A stretch of DNA of 64,000 nt from an uncultured Flavobacteriales bacterium (GTDB lineage Bacteria > Bacteroidota > Bacteroidia > Flavobacteriales_D > Crocinitomicaceae), in assembly GCA_913051935.1 (NCBI GenBank), contig CAJXCU010000002.1, positions 16,996-80,995 of the forward strand, read 5' to 3'. The translations under genes were made by a program, and so were the position numbers. The notes beneath the pieces were generated by a model. That model saw only the letters and a program-made list of their open reading frames with translations, had not been told where the DNA came from and did no database searches. This document shows, one piece after another, positions 42,928-52,396 of this stretch. Within the stretch, counting starts at the first letter, position 1. Every line of letters starts with the position of its first letter.

Positions 42928-43643
42928 AATTATTACTTCTATTTCTTTGTATCCATATGAGCGTACTTGGTCAAGTCGAAAGGCAGTCTCAAAATAGACC
43001 TGGGATATTTTGGTATTACAGTGGTTTAAGGCCGTTCAAGGATATTGATCGAAAGAAATATGACCGATTAATAATTGATGTAACTTATAATGACTGGATA
43101 GGTGAAAATGGCCCTTTTCAAAATAATTGGAATTCGATAGGTTTTAGCGGAAGTATAAATAAGGATATTCAGTTAAAATCCACGGAAAGAGTTTCTTTCG
43201 GAATTGGTTTCGGATATGCATACTTGAACCATAGAACTCCACGCGTTTTTTACCTCACTTCATTTGATGCTGTTCAGGCGGCTTTTCCATCTCCAAATGA
43301 CAGTATTTTGTCTTCTTTTCTTACGATACATCAGTTTTTTATCCCTTTGGAGCTTAGATTGAGGTCAATAGGTTGGAAGCATGCAAAACTGATTCTAGGC
43401 GCGAGACTGGGTGTGCAACCAAGAATGAATTTCAGCTCTTACAGAAAATTTGAAGATGAGATTTCGTATTCAGAAGTAAAGCTCAGAGAAGAGTACAATT
43501 GGTTTTATATTTCCTCATATGCGAGAATTGGTTTCAGAAACTGGTCTTTATTTTTTGCATATCAGCCCTTGACGCTTTTTTCCGATTATGAAAGTATAGA
43601 CATCCATCCGATACAAATGGGCATCAGCTTATCCTTATTTTAG
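42924..43643 (+). CDS. Hypothetical outer-membrane beta-barrel protein (239 aa)
   Basis: The protein starts at GTG within the galE stop, with a short signal peptide (MKLLLLFLCIHMSVLGQ). The mature part consists of aromatic-rich amphipathic strands (ERVSFGIGFGYAYLNHR, FFIPLELRLRSIGWKHAKLILGARLGVQ) and ends in a strand with terminal Phe (MGISLSLF), the usual outer-membrane barrel signal. No family is recognised beyond porin-like or PorT-like outer-membrane proteins. The tatD gene follows directly. Confidence 0.75.
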   Translation: MKLLLLFLCIHMSVLGQVERQSQNRPGIFWYYSGLRPFKDIDRKKYDRLIIDVTYNDWIGENGPFQNNWNSIGFSGSINKDIQLKSTERVSFGIGFGYAYLNHRTPRVFYLTSFDAVQAAFPSPNDSILSSFLTIHQFFIPLELRLRSIGWKHAKLILGARLGVQPRMNFSSYRKFEDEISYSEVKLREEYNWFYISSYARIGFRNWSLFFAYQPLTLFSDYESIDIHPIQMGISLSLF

Positions 43644-44429
43644 ATGATTGATACACACGCGCACATGTACAGCGAACAATTTTTGGAGGATCAAGCCGAA
43701 GCCATTCTGCGTGCCAGAGAAAAGGGCGTTGATTATATACTCCTTCCTAATATAGATATACATTCAATCGATGCGATGCACAAATTAGCAAAATTAGACA
43801 AGGGTTGTATCCCTATGATGGGGTTACACCCTTGTAGTGTTGATTTGAAATATTCGAACCAGCTCAAGCGCATAGGCTTTGAGTTGTTTCAAGGAGACCA
43901 AAAGTATATTGCAGTTGGCGAGATTGGAATTGATTTATATTGGGATAGGAGCTTTATCGAGCAGCAGAAGGCGGCTTTTCGAATTCAAATAAATTGGGCA
44001 AAAGAATTAGCACTTCCAATTGTCATTCATGCTCGAGACTCAATGAAAGAGATTTTAAATATTCTAGACGAAGAGAACAGTCATAATCTGAGTGGAGTGT
44101 TTCATTGCTTTTCAGGAACCACAGAAGACGCTGAAAGAATTATGGCGTATGGAGGGTTCAAATTTGGTATTGGTGGTGTGGTTACATTTAAAAATTCAAA
44201 ACTTCCTAAAGTTCTAAAAAGCATCCCATTAAATTATATTTTGCTAGAGACCGATGCGCCGTATTTGGCTCCAATGCCACACAGAGGAAAGCGAAATGAA
44301 AGTTCATACTTGTATTATATAGCAGATAAGCTTTCAGACATTTACGAATGCCCTGTCGCTCAAATTAAGGCGGTAACCACAAAAAATGCAGAGGAGCTTT
44401 TTCAACTTTCAAAATTCTTGGTAACATGA
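43644..44429 (+). CDS. tatD: TatD family metal-dependent hydrolase/DNase
   Basis: The 261-residue TIM-barrel amidohydrolase has the metal-binding motifs IDTHAHMYS near the start, GEIGIDLYWD, VIHARDSM, FHCFSGT and the last Asp in LLETDAPYLAP. TatD proteins act as 3'-5' exonucleases or deoxyribonucleases; some act on D-aminoacyl-type substrates. All metal ligands are present. It starts immediately after the stop of the outer-membrane protein and its stop overlaps the asparaginase start, so these genes are co-transcribed from the galE promoter. Confidence 0.93.
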   Translation: MIDTHAHMYSEQFLEDQAEAILRAREKGVDYILLPNIDIHSIDAMHKLAKLDKGCIPMMGLHPCSVDLKYSNQLKRIGFELFQGDQKYIAVGEIGIDLYWDRSFIEQQKAAFRIQINWAKELALPIVIHARDSMKEILNILDEENSHNLSGVFHCFSGTTEDAERIMAYGGFKFGIGGVVTFKNSKLPKVLKSIPLNYILLETDAPYLAPMPHRGKRNESSYLYYIADKLSDIYECPVAQIKAVTTKNAEELFQLSKFLVT

Positions 44430-45448
44430 CAAAAGTATTGGTGATTTATACTGGAGGGACGATAGGGATGATTAAAGACCCAGAGACAGGCCTCTTAAAT
44501 AGCTTTGATTTTAATACAGTTTATGAGCACATTCCAGAGCTCAATCGGTTACATACAGAAATAGATACAATGAGTATCAAAAAGCCTATTGACTCTTCTG
44601 AAATGACATCGGAGCATTGGGTTAATTTGGCAAAGCTGATCAAAAAAAATTACCATCATTACGATGGTTTTGTTATTCTTCACGGAACAGACACGATGTC
44701 TTATTCTGCTTCAGCGCTTAGTTTTATGATCCAAGGCTTAAACAAGCCTATCATTTTTACTGGCTCTCAATTACCTATCGGAGTAATTCGAACGGACGGT
44801 AAAGAAAACCTCATTACCGCAATTGAAATTGCCGCTTCAAAAGATTCAAATGGAGAATCCATCATACAAGAAGTTGCTGTTTATTTTGAGTACTCTCTTT
44901 ACAGAGGGAATAGAAGTTCGAAGGTTAGCTCAAATCAGTTTGAAGCATTCAAATCTCCAAATTATCCTGAGCTTGCCGTTGCAGGTGTAAATATCAAATA
45001 TAAATGGAGTGCACTTCAAAGGTCTGAATTTTCTGAGCCGATTTATCAATTTGGAATGTCCAAAGCTGTTGCATTGTTGAAAATATTCCCGGGAATGGAT
45101 ATTGAATTGTACAAAGGTCTTTTCGATGTCACCCAAACAAAAGGGATTGTGCTTGAAACATTTGGCTCCGGTAATGCACCGTCGATTGATAAAATGCAAA
45201 AGATCATGACGCGTTATGTCGAGGACGGCGGATTAATTATCAATATCACGCAATGTAGTTCAGGTGGTGTAAAACAAGGAGCTTATCAAACCAGTTCATT
45301 TTTTAATAAAATTGGTGTGATAAGTGGAACAGATATGACTGCTGAGGCAGCGCTAACAAAATTAATGTTTGTCCTTGGTAATGAGGAAGATTCTGATAAG
45401 ATTAAAGCACTCATTTCTATGCCTATTTGTGGTGAAATGGAGTGTTAG
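44426..45448 (+). CDS. ansA: Type I L-asparaginase
   Basis: The 340-residue cytoplasmic asparaginase has the first catalytic threonine in YTGGTIGM (T12) and the second in HGTDTM (86-91), with TGSQLPIGVIRTDGKENL between. Absence of a signal peptide and the sequence type match the AnsA/type I group. It hydrolyses asparagine to aspartate and ammonia. It is last in the galE-OMP-tatD-ansA operon. Its stop TAG shares the four bases TTAG with the stop of the convergent ftsE. Confidence 0.93.
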   Translation: MTKVLVIYTGGTIGMIKDPETGLLNSFDFNTVYEHIPELNRLHTEIDTMSIKKPIDSSEMTSEHWVNLAKLIKKNYHHYDGFVILHGTDTMSYSASALSFMIQGLNKPIIFTGSQLPIGVIRTDGKENLITAIEIAASKDSNGESIIQEVAVYFEYSLYRGNRSSKVSSNQFEAFKSPNYPELAVAGVNIKYKWSALQRSEFSEPIYQFGMSKAVALLKIFPGMDIELYKGLFDVTQTKGIVLETFGSGNAPSIDKMQKIMTRYVEDGGLIINITQCSSGGVKQGAYQTSSFFNKIGVISGTDMTAEAALTKLMFVLGNEEDSDKIKALISMPICGEMEC

Positions 45449-46116
45449 TTTTGTTCAATAATTAATCCATTCTCTACCAATAAGGTTTTTGTAGGAAATA
45501 GTTTTACGATATGCATATCATGAGTAGCCATGAGAATAGCAGCGTTTTTTTCTTTGGAAACCGCAATCAATAAGCGCATAATATCCTCTGAAGTTTCAGG
45601 ATCGAGGTTTCCAGTTGGCTCATCTGCCAAAATTAATTTCGGGTCGTTTAATAATGCGCGGGCAATAGACACTCTTTGTTGCTCTCCTCCAGAAAGCTCG
45701 TGAGGCATTTTATCTCCTAACTCTTCTAGGCCAACCAATTTTAGACATGCAATAGCACGCTCATGAATATCTATCTTTTTTTTCCATCCTGTTGCTTTTA
45801 GTACAAAGTATAAATTTTGAATAATTGTACGGTCCATTAGCAATTGAAAGTCTTGAAAAACAATTCCAATTTTTCTTCGGAGCATTGGAATATTCTTTCT
45901 TTTTATTTTCTTAAAATCAAACACATCGAAGCTGCCTTCTCCCGCTTGTAAAGGCAATTCTCCATATAATGTTTTAAGCAGGCTACTCTTTCCACTGCCT
46001 GTTTTTCCAATAAGAAATACGAATTGTCCTGCATGAATTGACAGCTGAACGTTAGAAAGAACTTGGCTGCCTTTTTGAAAGATATCAGCATTTTTAAGCG
46101 TAACTACTTCAGACAT
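45445..46116 (-). CDS. ftsE: Cell division ABC transporter ATP-binding protein FtsE
   Basis: The 223-residue ABC ATPase has Walker [10 protein letters not shown] (37-45), the Q-loop FQDFQLL, signature LSGGEQQR, Walker [15 protein letters not shown] and the switch His in ATHD. Length and sequence type match FtsE, which with FtsX controls peptidoglycan hydrolases at the septum. ftsX is not in this window. I chose ATG 46116 because the domain begins there; the frame extends to 46299 only by running over the divergent TPR gene. Confidence 0.87.
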   Translation of the reverse strand: MSEVVTLKNADIFQKGSQVLSNVQLSIHAGQFVFLIGKTGSGKSSLLKTLYGELPLQAGEGSFDVFDFKKIKRKNIPMLRRKIGIVFQDFQLLMDRTIIQNLYFVLKATGWKKKIDIHERAIACLKLVGLEELGDKMPHELSGGEQQRVSIARALLNDPKLILADEPTGNLDPETSEDIMRLLIAVSKEKNAAILMATHDMHIVKLFPTKTLLVENGLIIEQN

Positions 46117-46243
46117 AAAACTTATGTGTTTATACAAAAGTGCAGAATCATCTTCGTGAAAAAAGATTTGGTCCAGATTATCTCTTAACAAGATGAGGTT
46201 TAAAACTTTTGAACGGCTTCTCAACTTGGCTTGTTTGTGAATG

Positions 46244-46251
46244 TAAATTTG
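46244..46251 (+). promoter_or_regulatory. -7 box TAAATTTG, leaderless spacing, 1024-aa TPR gene
   Basis: This exact TAnnTTTG match ends 4 nt before the GTG at 46256 and supports that unusual start codon. The rest of the 139-bp divergent gap to ftsE shows nothing else. Confidence 0.5.
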
Positions 46252-46255
46252 TTCA

Positions 46256-49200
46256 GTGCGAAATAGTAGAACATCCTTCATCATAGTGGCATTTGCCATT
46301 TCCTCCTTTCTGGTTTTTTCTCAAAAAACAGATAAGTATACTAGTTTATATGATGGGTATTTTCGTGGAGAAGAACTTTATAGTAACCTACAGTACGGTG
46401 CTGCAAAAAAGGAATTTAGATCATTCATCAATCTTTGCAATAATTACAATGACCCGCTATACCAAAAGGCATTATTTTATGAAGGACTTTCTGGGTTGGA
46501 GCTATATAACAGCGATGCAATCGACCTTTTGATGAATTACAATAGGCTGTATCCGGAAAATATTCACCGTAGTTTTATCAATTTTAAAATAGGGAATTCA
46601 TTTTTTCAGGATGAAACGTATGATGATGCTCAGCTTTGGTTGAGCAAGTTAAATGCAGGAGATATCGACTCTTCTTTACAAGAAGAATTTTATTTTAAAC
46701 TAGGTTATTCGGCGCTGCAAAATGAAGATTTCGAAGCTGCTATCAATGCATTTCGAGAAAATTTAAAAGGAAGCTCCCAGTATGTACCACCTAGCAAGTA
46801 CTTTTTCGGACATTTGTGCTATGAGAGAGGGTCTTATCAGCTTGCATTGGAGCAATTCATAGCGCTTGAAAAAAATACTAATTATTGTGGAATTGTGCCT
46901 TACTACATTGTACAAATCTATCACAAACAAGGTGATTATGATGCGGTAATTGAGTATGCACCAACTGTATTGGCTTGTAAGTTGATTAATCACGAAAAAG
47001 ATGTGAATCATATTATCGGAAATGCCTACTACAACAAAAGATTGTATTCAGATGCCTTGAGTTATCTATTCAAGTACGCAAAAAAATCAAGGTTATCTAG
47101 ACATGACGCGTATCAAATTGGGTACGCAATGTTTGAGACAAAAGCATATGAAGGTGCGATTAGCTATTTAGATCAAGTTGTCCGTGTTGACGATAGTTTA
47201 GGACAAATCGCAATGTATAAAATTGCGGAATGCTATCAGCTTATTGACCAGTTACTTCCTGCCCGCAGTGCCTTCGAAAATGCTTCCCAAATGTCCGCCA
47301 TCTCAAAAATTAAAGAGGATGCACTTTATAATTTTGCGGTCATATCGTTTGCAGTAGATATTAATCCCTATGACGAATCGGTCCGAGCGTTTGAAAATTA
47401 CCTATCAGAATACCCGAACTCCTCAAGAAAATCAGATGTTTACCAGTATTTAATTAATGCTTACAGTTCAACAAGTAATTACAAAAAAGCAATAGCCTCA
47501 CTCAAAAAACTACCAAAACTTGATACGAGGTTGAAAAGAGTATATCAGACATTATCCTATAATCGCGGAGTTGAACTATTTCAAAAGCGCCTTTATAATT
47601 CCTCTATTGCCGCATTTGCTGCGGTTAATGACCATCCTATTGATCCCGAGCTTGCTGCTTTATCGAGATACTGGATTGCCGATGCATACTATAGACAAGA
47701 CAAAATGCAAGAGGCTATTGCCAATTATAAGCTCTTTATTTCTGCACCAGCTTCTAATGCAATACCGGAGAAAATCGATGCCTATTACAATATGGCATAC
47801 GCTTATAAAGAGTTAGATTCAGAAAGTAGAGCATCAGAAAACTTTAGGATTTATTTACAATCTAATCCAAAAAATACACGTAAAGAGGTAGATGCTTGTT
47901 TTCGTGTCGCAGATATTTTTTACTTGGATAAAGAAAATGCATTGGCAATTGAGTTTTATGAAAAAGCCCTTGCCTATAACACATTATTGAATGATAAGGC
48001 GTTGTATTATGTGGCTAAGGCCTATGGTTATAGTGGCGAAGGAGCAGTTAAGGTTTCAAAGCTTAAAGAAATATTGACGGCTTATCCAATATCGAAATAT
48101 ACGATGAATGCCACCTATGAGCTGGCTAATACGTATTCCTCAATCGGGAATAATGATGAAGCGTTATTGTACTATGATAATTTAATTGTCGATTTCCCCA
48201 ACTCTCCTTTTCTGACTCAAGCCAAAATTGGAAAAGCAAATTGTTATTTGAAAAAGTGGCAATATGAAAAAGCAGAGCTTGCATATTTAAAGGTTCTTTC
48301 TGAGCACGAAAATGAAAATGACGTTTGTGAAATAGCAGCAAAGGGATTAGTTGATGTATATACGGCACAACAAAAACCACAAAAGGCTGCCCAGGTCGTT
48401 GAGAGATATAGTTGTATCAATTACACCGATGACGAAAAAGAAAATTTGTTCTACACGCCAGCATTACAAGCCTATTTGGATACAAGTTATTTCGAGGCCA
48501 TAGAAAAGTTCCAAGTATACTTAGGAAGTTTCTCTGAAAATGGGCAGTATATTGCTGAAACTTATTATTATCTCGGTACGTCTTATCTTTCCGTAAACGA
48601 TACCCTAAACGGAATCGAAAATTACAAACGCTTCTTAGACGCCACAAGCAACGCATATAGTGAGGCTGCAGCGAGACGTGTTGCCAATCATTATTATACG
48701 AAAAAAGATTATATCAATGCTTTAAAGTATTATCAACGATTAGAGCAATTGGCTACAACACCAAGTACTCAATTCATTTCTAGATTCGGAATTATGCGGG
48801 CAAGCTATTTCACTGAAGATTATCAAAAAAGCCAAATGTATGCAGCTCTTGTTCTAGAAGCACCTGCATTGGATGATACCCAGCAGGCAGAGGCGAACTA
48901 CGCATATGGTATTTCAGCTTTTCGACAGGAACAATATGAAGAGGCCTTGACTCCACTAAAGTGGTTGGTAGACCATACCACAACATTTATGGGTTCAGAG
49001 GCGAAGTACACGATGGCTTATATTCATTACATACAAGATGAATTAAATACAGCTGGTATAGAAATACAAGAGCTTTTAAAGATGAAGCCTAGTTATGATT
49101 ATTGGATTGCAAAGTCATTGATTTTAAAGTCAAAAATATTCATCAAGCAGAAGGATTATGTTCAAGCAGAACAGAATCTTAAGTCTGTAAAAGAACACTA

Positions 49201-49330
49201 TCCGATAAAAGATGATGGTATTATTGAGGACGCAAACCTCTTATGGCAAGAGATTATTCTACTCAAAGAAGCTGAGGAGAATAAAGAAGAAGAAAGTCCG
49301 GAAACCAAAATAGAAATCAATGAAGAATAG
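46256..49330 (+). CDS. Large periplasmic TPR-repeat protein, 1024 aa (GTG start)
   Basis: A signal peptide (residues 6-23, ending VFSQ) is followed by about 950 residues of tetratricopeptide-like helical hairpins, many with the pattern A..Y....Y..A...F (for example YYNMAYAYKELDSESRASENFRIYL, cited as one unit). The C-terminal tail is acidic. It has no catalytic domain, so it is a scaffold or assembly factor in the periplasm, similar in type to YbgF/BamD-like TPR proteins but much longer. The start overlaps a leaderless promoter geometry. The barrel gene follows with an 11-bp overlap, implying a joint complex. Confidence 0.85.
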   Translation: MRNSRTSFIIVAFAISSFLVFSQKTDKYTSLYDGYFRGEELYSNLQYGAAKKEFRSFINLCNNYNDPLYQKALFYEGLSGLELYNSDAIDLLMNYNRLYPENIHRSFINFKIGNSFFQDETYDDAQLWLSKLNAGDIDSSLQEEFYFKLGYSALQNEDFEAAINAFRENLKGSSQYVPPSKYFFGHLCYERGSYQLALEQFIALEKNTNYCGIVPYYIVQIYHKQGDYDAVIEYAPTVLACKLINHEKDVNHIIGNAYYNKRLYSDALSYLFKYAKKSRLSRHDAYQIGYAMFETKAYEGAISYLDQVVRVDDSLGQIAMYKIAECYQLIDQLLPARSAFENASQMSAISKIKEDALYNFAVISFAVDINPYDESVRAFENYLSEYPNSSRKSDVYQYLINAYSSTSNYKKAIASLKKLPKLDTRLKRVYQTLSYNRGVELFQKRLYNSSIAAFAAVNDHPIDPELAALSRYWIADAYYRQDKMQEAIANYKLFISAPASNAIPEKIDAYYNMAYAYKELDSESRASENFRIYLQSNPKNTRKEVDACFRVADIFYLDKENALAIEFYEKALAYNTLLNDKALYYVAKAYGYSGEGAVKVSKLKEILTAYPISKYTMNATYELANTYSSIGNNDEALLYYDNLIVDFPNSPFLTQAKIGKANCYLKKWQYEKAELAYLKVLSEHENENDVCEIAAKGLVDVYTAQQKPQKAAQVVERYSCINYTDDEKENLFYTPALQAYLDTSYFEAIEKFQVYLGSFSENGQYIAETYYYLGTSYLSVNDTLNGIENYKRFLDATSNAYSEAAARRVANHYYTKKDYINALKYYQRLEQLATTPSTQFISRFGIMRASYFTEDYQKSQMYAALVLEAPALDDTQQAEANYAYGISAFRQEQYEEALTPLKWLVDHTTTFMGSEAKYTMAYIHYIQDELNTAGIEIQELLKMKPSYDYWIAKSLILKSKIFIKQKDYVQAEQNLKSVKEHYPIKDDGIIEDANLLWQEIILLKEAEENKEEESPETKIEINEE

Positions 49331-51053
49331 CCATAAATATTTATTGCTTTGCTTTCTTTTTTTCTTTATTCAGGAAAGTGATGCACAGTCTCCAGATGTG
49401 ACAATTGATGGCAAGGGTAGTCGAAAGGTTGAGCCGGCAATTCGACTCACGCTATCTCCTCAAATCATAGATACTGTCAAACCATCTGCGGTTGCATCAT
49501 ACCCGTTGTTGGCCTATTTATATCCAACACAAATTAAGCTAACACCAATTAAAGCAGCAGAAATTGAAACTACGGAAAAGCTTCGTCAGCTCTATCCTTT
49601 TTATGCAAAGATTGGTATGGGGTCAGGCGTAATGCCTTTAGGGCAATTTATATATAATTCAACGAGATCAAAAGGGTATCAATATGGGGTAAAAGTTGAC
49701 CACATAAGCTCTTTTGCAAAAATAAAAAATCGTGATGGTGATGTATATGCTCCGGCAAATTATGATAGAACAGGTGCTACTTTATACGGCAAAATAGTGG
49801 ATAACACGTATATGATTAATGGGGAATTGAATTACTTGAACCATGGCTTTAATTATTACGGGATTCCGTCTGATACGATTGATAAATCATTTATTTCTCA
49901 ACGTTTCCAGAGGATTGGCGCCAACATAGGTTATGTTTCTGATTTCGGTGACAGTGCGGTAATGAATTACGATGTAGATTTAGGATATCATTACCTTCAA
50001 ACGGCATTGCCTTTTAAAGATTCCTTAGATGAATGGAGGGTTGCAGAGCACAACGCGAAGCTCAATGTCAAAGGATGGTACAATTATAAATCCGAAGAGT
50101 TTTATGCCAATTTAGGGATACGCCTGAATAACTATCGTTTTGGAGTTATGGATTCAATTGTTAGTTTGCCGTTGGATTCGGGCCGTGTAAGGTCCAATAC
50201 AATTATAGATTTTAAGCCAGGAGTATTGACACAGCTTATGGACAATAGATTTAAACTAGATATTGGCTTGTCGATGGCTTTAGATATTGGTGAAGAGACA
50301 CAGTTCTTTATTTATCCGCAGGCCGAAATAAAGTACTCTTTGTTTAATGATATATTTATTCCGTTTGCCGGAATCAGAGGAGGGCTGATGCAAAATTCGT
50401 TCTCATCCTTATCACAAACGAATCAATTTTTAGCTCCGTCAGTAAGGCTTCTAAATGAAAATAACCCCTATGATATTTATGGTGGAATTAAAGGAACACT
50501 CAGTAAAAGAATGGGCTTCAATGCCAATATAAGCTTCAAGAAAATTACGAATAAGGCATTCTTTGTGACAGATACCATGTCTTCATTGAGGAATAAGTTT
50601 GGTCTGGTGTATGATACATTAAACCATACGCGTATTGAGGCCTCTATTTTTTATCAGCTGGATGAAAAGCTAAAGATTGACGGAATGGCACGCTTCAATT
50701 CATATGAGACTTTAAATGAGGCCTATGCATGGAACTTACCCGTCTTTGAGTTTCAGCTCAGAGCAGCATATAATCTATTCGATAAGTTTATGTTCAATTT
50801 GGATGGTCACATTGAAACCGGCAGAAAGGCATTGGTCTATGAAATGCTTGACGGTGCAACAGAGATTGACGAACAATATTTTATTGGTCTTGGTGGGATT
50901 GTTGATTTTAACCTAGGTATTTCATATCGTTACAATAAACGAGTCACTGCTTTCTTGCAACTTAACAATATGCTATCTCAGCGATACAACGCTTGGTATA
51001 ATTACCCTGTCCAACCCATACAAGTAATGGGTGGTGTCTCTTTAAGATTCTAA
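49320..51053 (+). CDS. Outer-membrane beta-barrel protein (TonB-receptor-like without plug), 577 aa
   Basis: The protein has a signal peptide (about residues 1-23, ESDAQ), a proline-rich linker region to about residue 100, and a large aromatic-rich barrel region (about 100-577) with alternate strands and a terminal strand ending SLRF. The family looks like Bacteroidota TonB-dependent receptor barrels, but no plug domain and no TonB box is evident. It overlaps the TPR gene by 11 bp, so the two are probably co-translated and work together at the outer membrane. Substrate is unknown. Confidence 0.8.
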   Translation: MKNSHKYLLLCFLFFFIQESDAQSPDVTIDGKGSRKVEPAIRLTLSPQIIDTVKPSAVASYPLLAYLYPTQIKLTPIKAAEIETTEKLRQLYPFYAKIGMGSGVMPLGQFIYNSTRSKGYQYGVKVDHISSFAKIKNRDGDVYAPANYDRTGATLYGKIVDNTYMINGELNYLNHGFNYYGIPSDTIDKSFISQRFQRIGANIGYVSDFGDSAVMNYDVDLGYHYLQTALPFKDSLDEWRVAEHNAKLNVKGWYNYKSEEFYANLGIRLNNYRFGVMDSIVSLPLDSGRVRSNTIIDFKPGVLTQLMDNRFKLDIGLSMALDIGEETQFFIYPQAEIKYSLFNDIFIPFAGIRGGLMQNSFSSLSQTNQFLAPSVRLLNENNPYDIYGGIKGTLSKRMGFNANISFKKITNKAFFVTDTMSSLRNKFGLVYDTLNHTRIEASIFYQLDEKLKIDGMARFNSYETLNEAYAWNLPVFEFQLRAAYNLFDKFMFNLDGHIETGRKALVYEMLDGATEIDEQYFIGLGGIVDFNLGISYRYNKRVTAFLQLNNMLSQRYNAWYNYPVQPIQVMGGVSLRF

Positions 51054-51064
51054 AGCAAAAGTTA

Positions 51065-52081
51065 GTGAAATCAGAAGCAATTTTCTTAGTAAAAAAAGGA
51101 GAGGCGAAGCATGCTTTTCTTCGAAAAGATATAATCTTACCTTCCCTCAACAAGGGGGAAGTACTCATTCAAAGTGAATCCTTTGGCTTGAATTATGCCG
51201 ATGTCATGGCACGCAATGGCCTCTACCGCGAAGCGCCACCAAGGCCTTGTGTAATAGGGTATGAAGTAGTTGGAGAGGTTGTGGCTGTCGGTCCAGATGG
51301 AAACTCTGATTTAATGGGTAAGCGTGTACTTGCCTTTTGTAGATTTGGTGGTTACGGCAGGCATGTTATTACAACAGAGCTGGCATTGGTCCTGATAGAC
51401 GACTTACCTGCTTCCGAGGTTTTGGCATTGAGTACGCAAGGGGTAACGGCGTATTATATGACCGATTATTTTGCACCTATTCAAAGTGGTGATCGTGTTT
51501 TGATCCACGCCGCAGCAGGAGGAGTAGGTTCGATTTTAATACAGCTTGCGAAGCTCCGTGGAGCTGAGGTTATTGCTAAAGTAGGTTCTGCTGAAAAAGT
51601 TGGAATTGTCAAAAATATTGGTGCAGATCAAGTAATTAATTATAAAACCCAAGACTATATTGAGGCCATAAGTGACGCTAAAAAGCTGGATGCTGTCTTC
51701 AATCCTGTAGGTGGTTCAACATTTAAGAAGGACTGGAATCATTTGGCCCCAGGCGGAAAGCTTTATTTATTTGGTGGTGCTGAACTTTCAGGTCGTTTTG
51801 GTATTTTTTCCTCTCTTAATTTCCTAAGAAAAATGGGCGCTGTTTTACCGGCAGCCTTGATGATGACCTCTAAAAGTATATTGGGCGTAAATATGTTAAA
51901 AATTGCTGATCAAAAACCTCGAGTCATGCAGGACTGTCTTAGTCAGGTTATGGACCTGTATTTGCAAAAAAAAATCAGCGTAATTGTGGATAAAGTATAT
52001 CCTGTAGACGATATTTCAGTTGCTCATGCACGTTTGGAGAGTGGACAATCGGCAGGGAAAATCTCTGTTGTTTGGGATTAG
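51065..52081 (+). CDS. Zinc-free quinone oxidoreductase-like MDR protein (VAT1-type)
   Basis: The 338-residue medium-chain dehydrogenase/reductase has an N-terminal GroES-like domain (NYADVMARNGLY, PCVIGYEVVGEV) and a Rossmann domain with the AAAGGVGSILIQLAKLRGAEVI glycine motif. Zinc-binding cysteines are absent, which is typical of NADPH:quinone oxidoreductases and VAT1-like proteins. Substrate unknown. The start is GTG at 51065, 11 bp after the barrel gene, so it may be part of that operon. Its stop shares TTAG with the convergent small membrane protein gene. Confidence 0.87.
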   Translation: MKSEAIFLVKKGEAKHAFLRKDIILPSLNKGEVLIQSESFGLNYADVMARNGLYREAPPRPCVIGYEVVGEVVAVGPDGNSDLMGKRVLAFCRFGGYGRHVITTELALVLIDDLPASEVLALSTQGVTAYYMTDYFAPIQSGDRVLIHAAAGGVGSILIQLAKLRGAEVIAKVGSAEKVGIVKNIGADQVINYKTQDYIEAISDAKKLDAVFNPVGGSTFKKDWNHLAPGGKLYLFGGAELSGRFGIFSSLNFLRKMGAVLPAALMMTSKSILGVNMLKIADQKPRVMQDCLSQVMDLYLQKKISVIVDKVYPVDDISVAHARLESGQSAGKISVVWD

Positions 52082-52323
52082 CCTTTCTTAGCAAAAAGTC
52101 GAGACAAACGTGATTTTATTTGTTCCCGAAAAAGAAATATCAAGATTAAATAAGGTATTACCATAAGAAAAAGAATACCAGAGTTGATGTTGCTACCAAA
52201 AGAGGCCTCTTCAAGACCACTGCCTTGCTCCGCCAATAGCTTACATTGAGAACAACCCTGTCCCAAAATTGACTGGCTGGTCGTTACAATTAAAACAAGA
52301 AAAAACAACAATTTAATTTTCAT
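52078..52323 (-). CDS. Small secreted/membrane protein with CxxC (81 aa)
   Basis: The protein has an N-terminal signal peptide (MKIKLLFFLVLIVTTSQSILGQ), then GCSQCK with a CxxC pair, a polar stretch, a membrane helix (about 48-67) and a basic tail. Such small CxxC membrane proteins recur in Flavobacteriales without assigned function. I chose ATG 52323 because the signal peptide starts there and an exact promoter box lies 24 nt upstream. It is divergent from the TPR lipoprotein gene and monocistronic. Confidence 0.72.
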   Translation of the reverse strand: MKIKLLFFLVLIVTTSQSILGQGCSQCKLLAEQGSGLEEASFGSNINSGILFLMVIPYLILIFLFREQIKSRLSRLFAKKG

Positions 52324-52347
52324 AGTTTGTCGACTAAATGAACAGTT

Positions 52348-52355
52348 CAAAGGTA
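52348..52355 (-). promoter_or_regulatory. -7 box TACCTTTG for the 81-aa CxxC protein
   Basis: This exact TAnnTTTG match on the minus strand is 24 nt before the ATG at 52323. It falls within the reading frame of a longer alternative start, which argues against that start. Confidence 0.4.
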
Positions 52356-52384
52356 CAAAATGCTTTAAGCAAAACAAAATACCC

Positions 52385-52392
52385 TAACTTTA
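52385..52392 (+). promoter_or_regulatory. -7 box TAACTTTA (one mismatch), leaderless spacing, TPR lipoprotein
   Basis: The box differs from TAnnTTTG only in the last base and ends 4 nt before the ATG at 52397. Confidence 0.4.
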
Positions 52393-52396
52393 CAAT

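Noticed and set aside
46117..46299. N-terminal extension of FtsE by 61 residues
   Set aside because: The extension runs over the start and signal peptide of the divergent TPR gene, and FtsE proteins begin near the Met at 46116.
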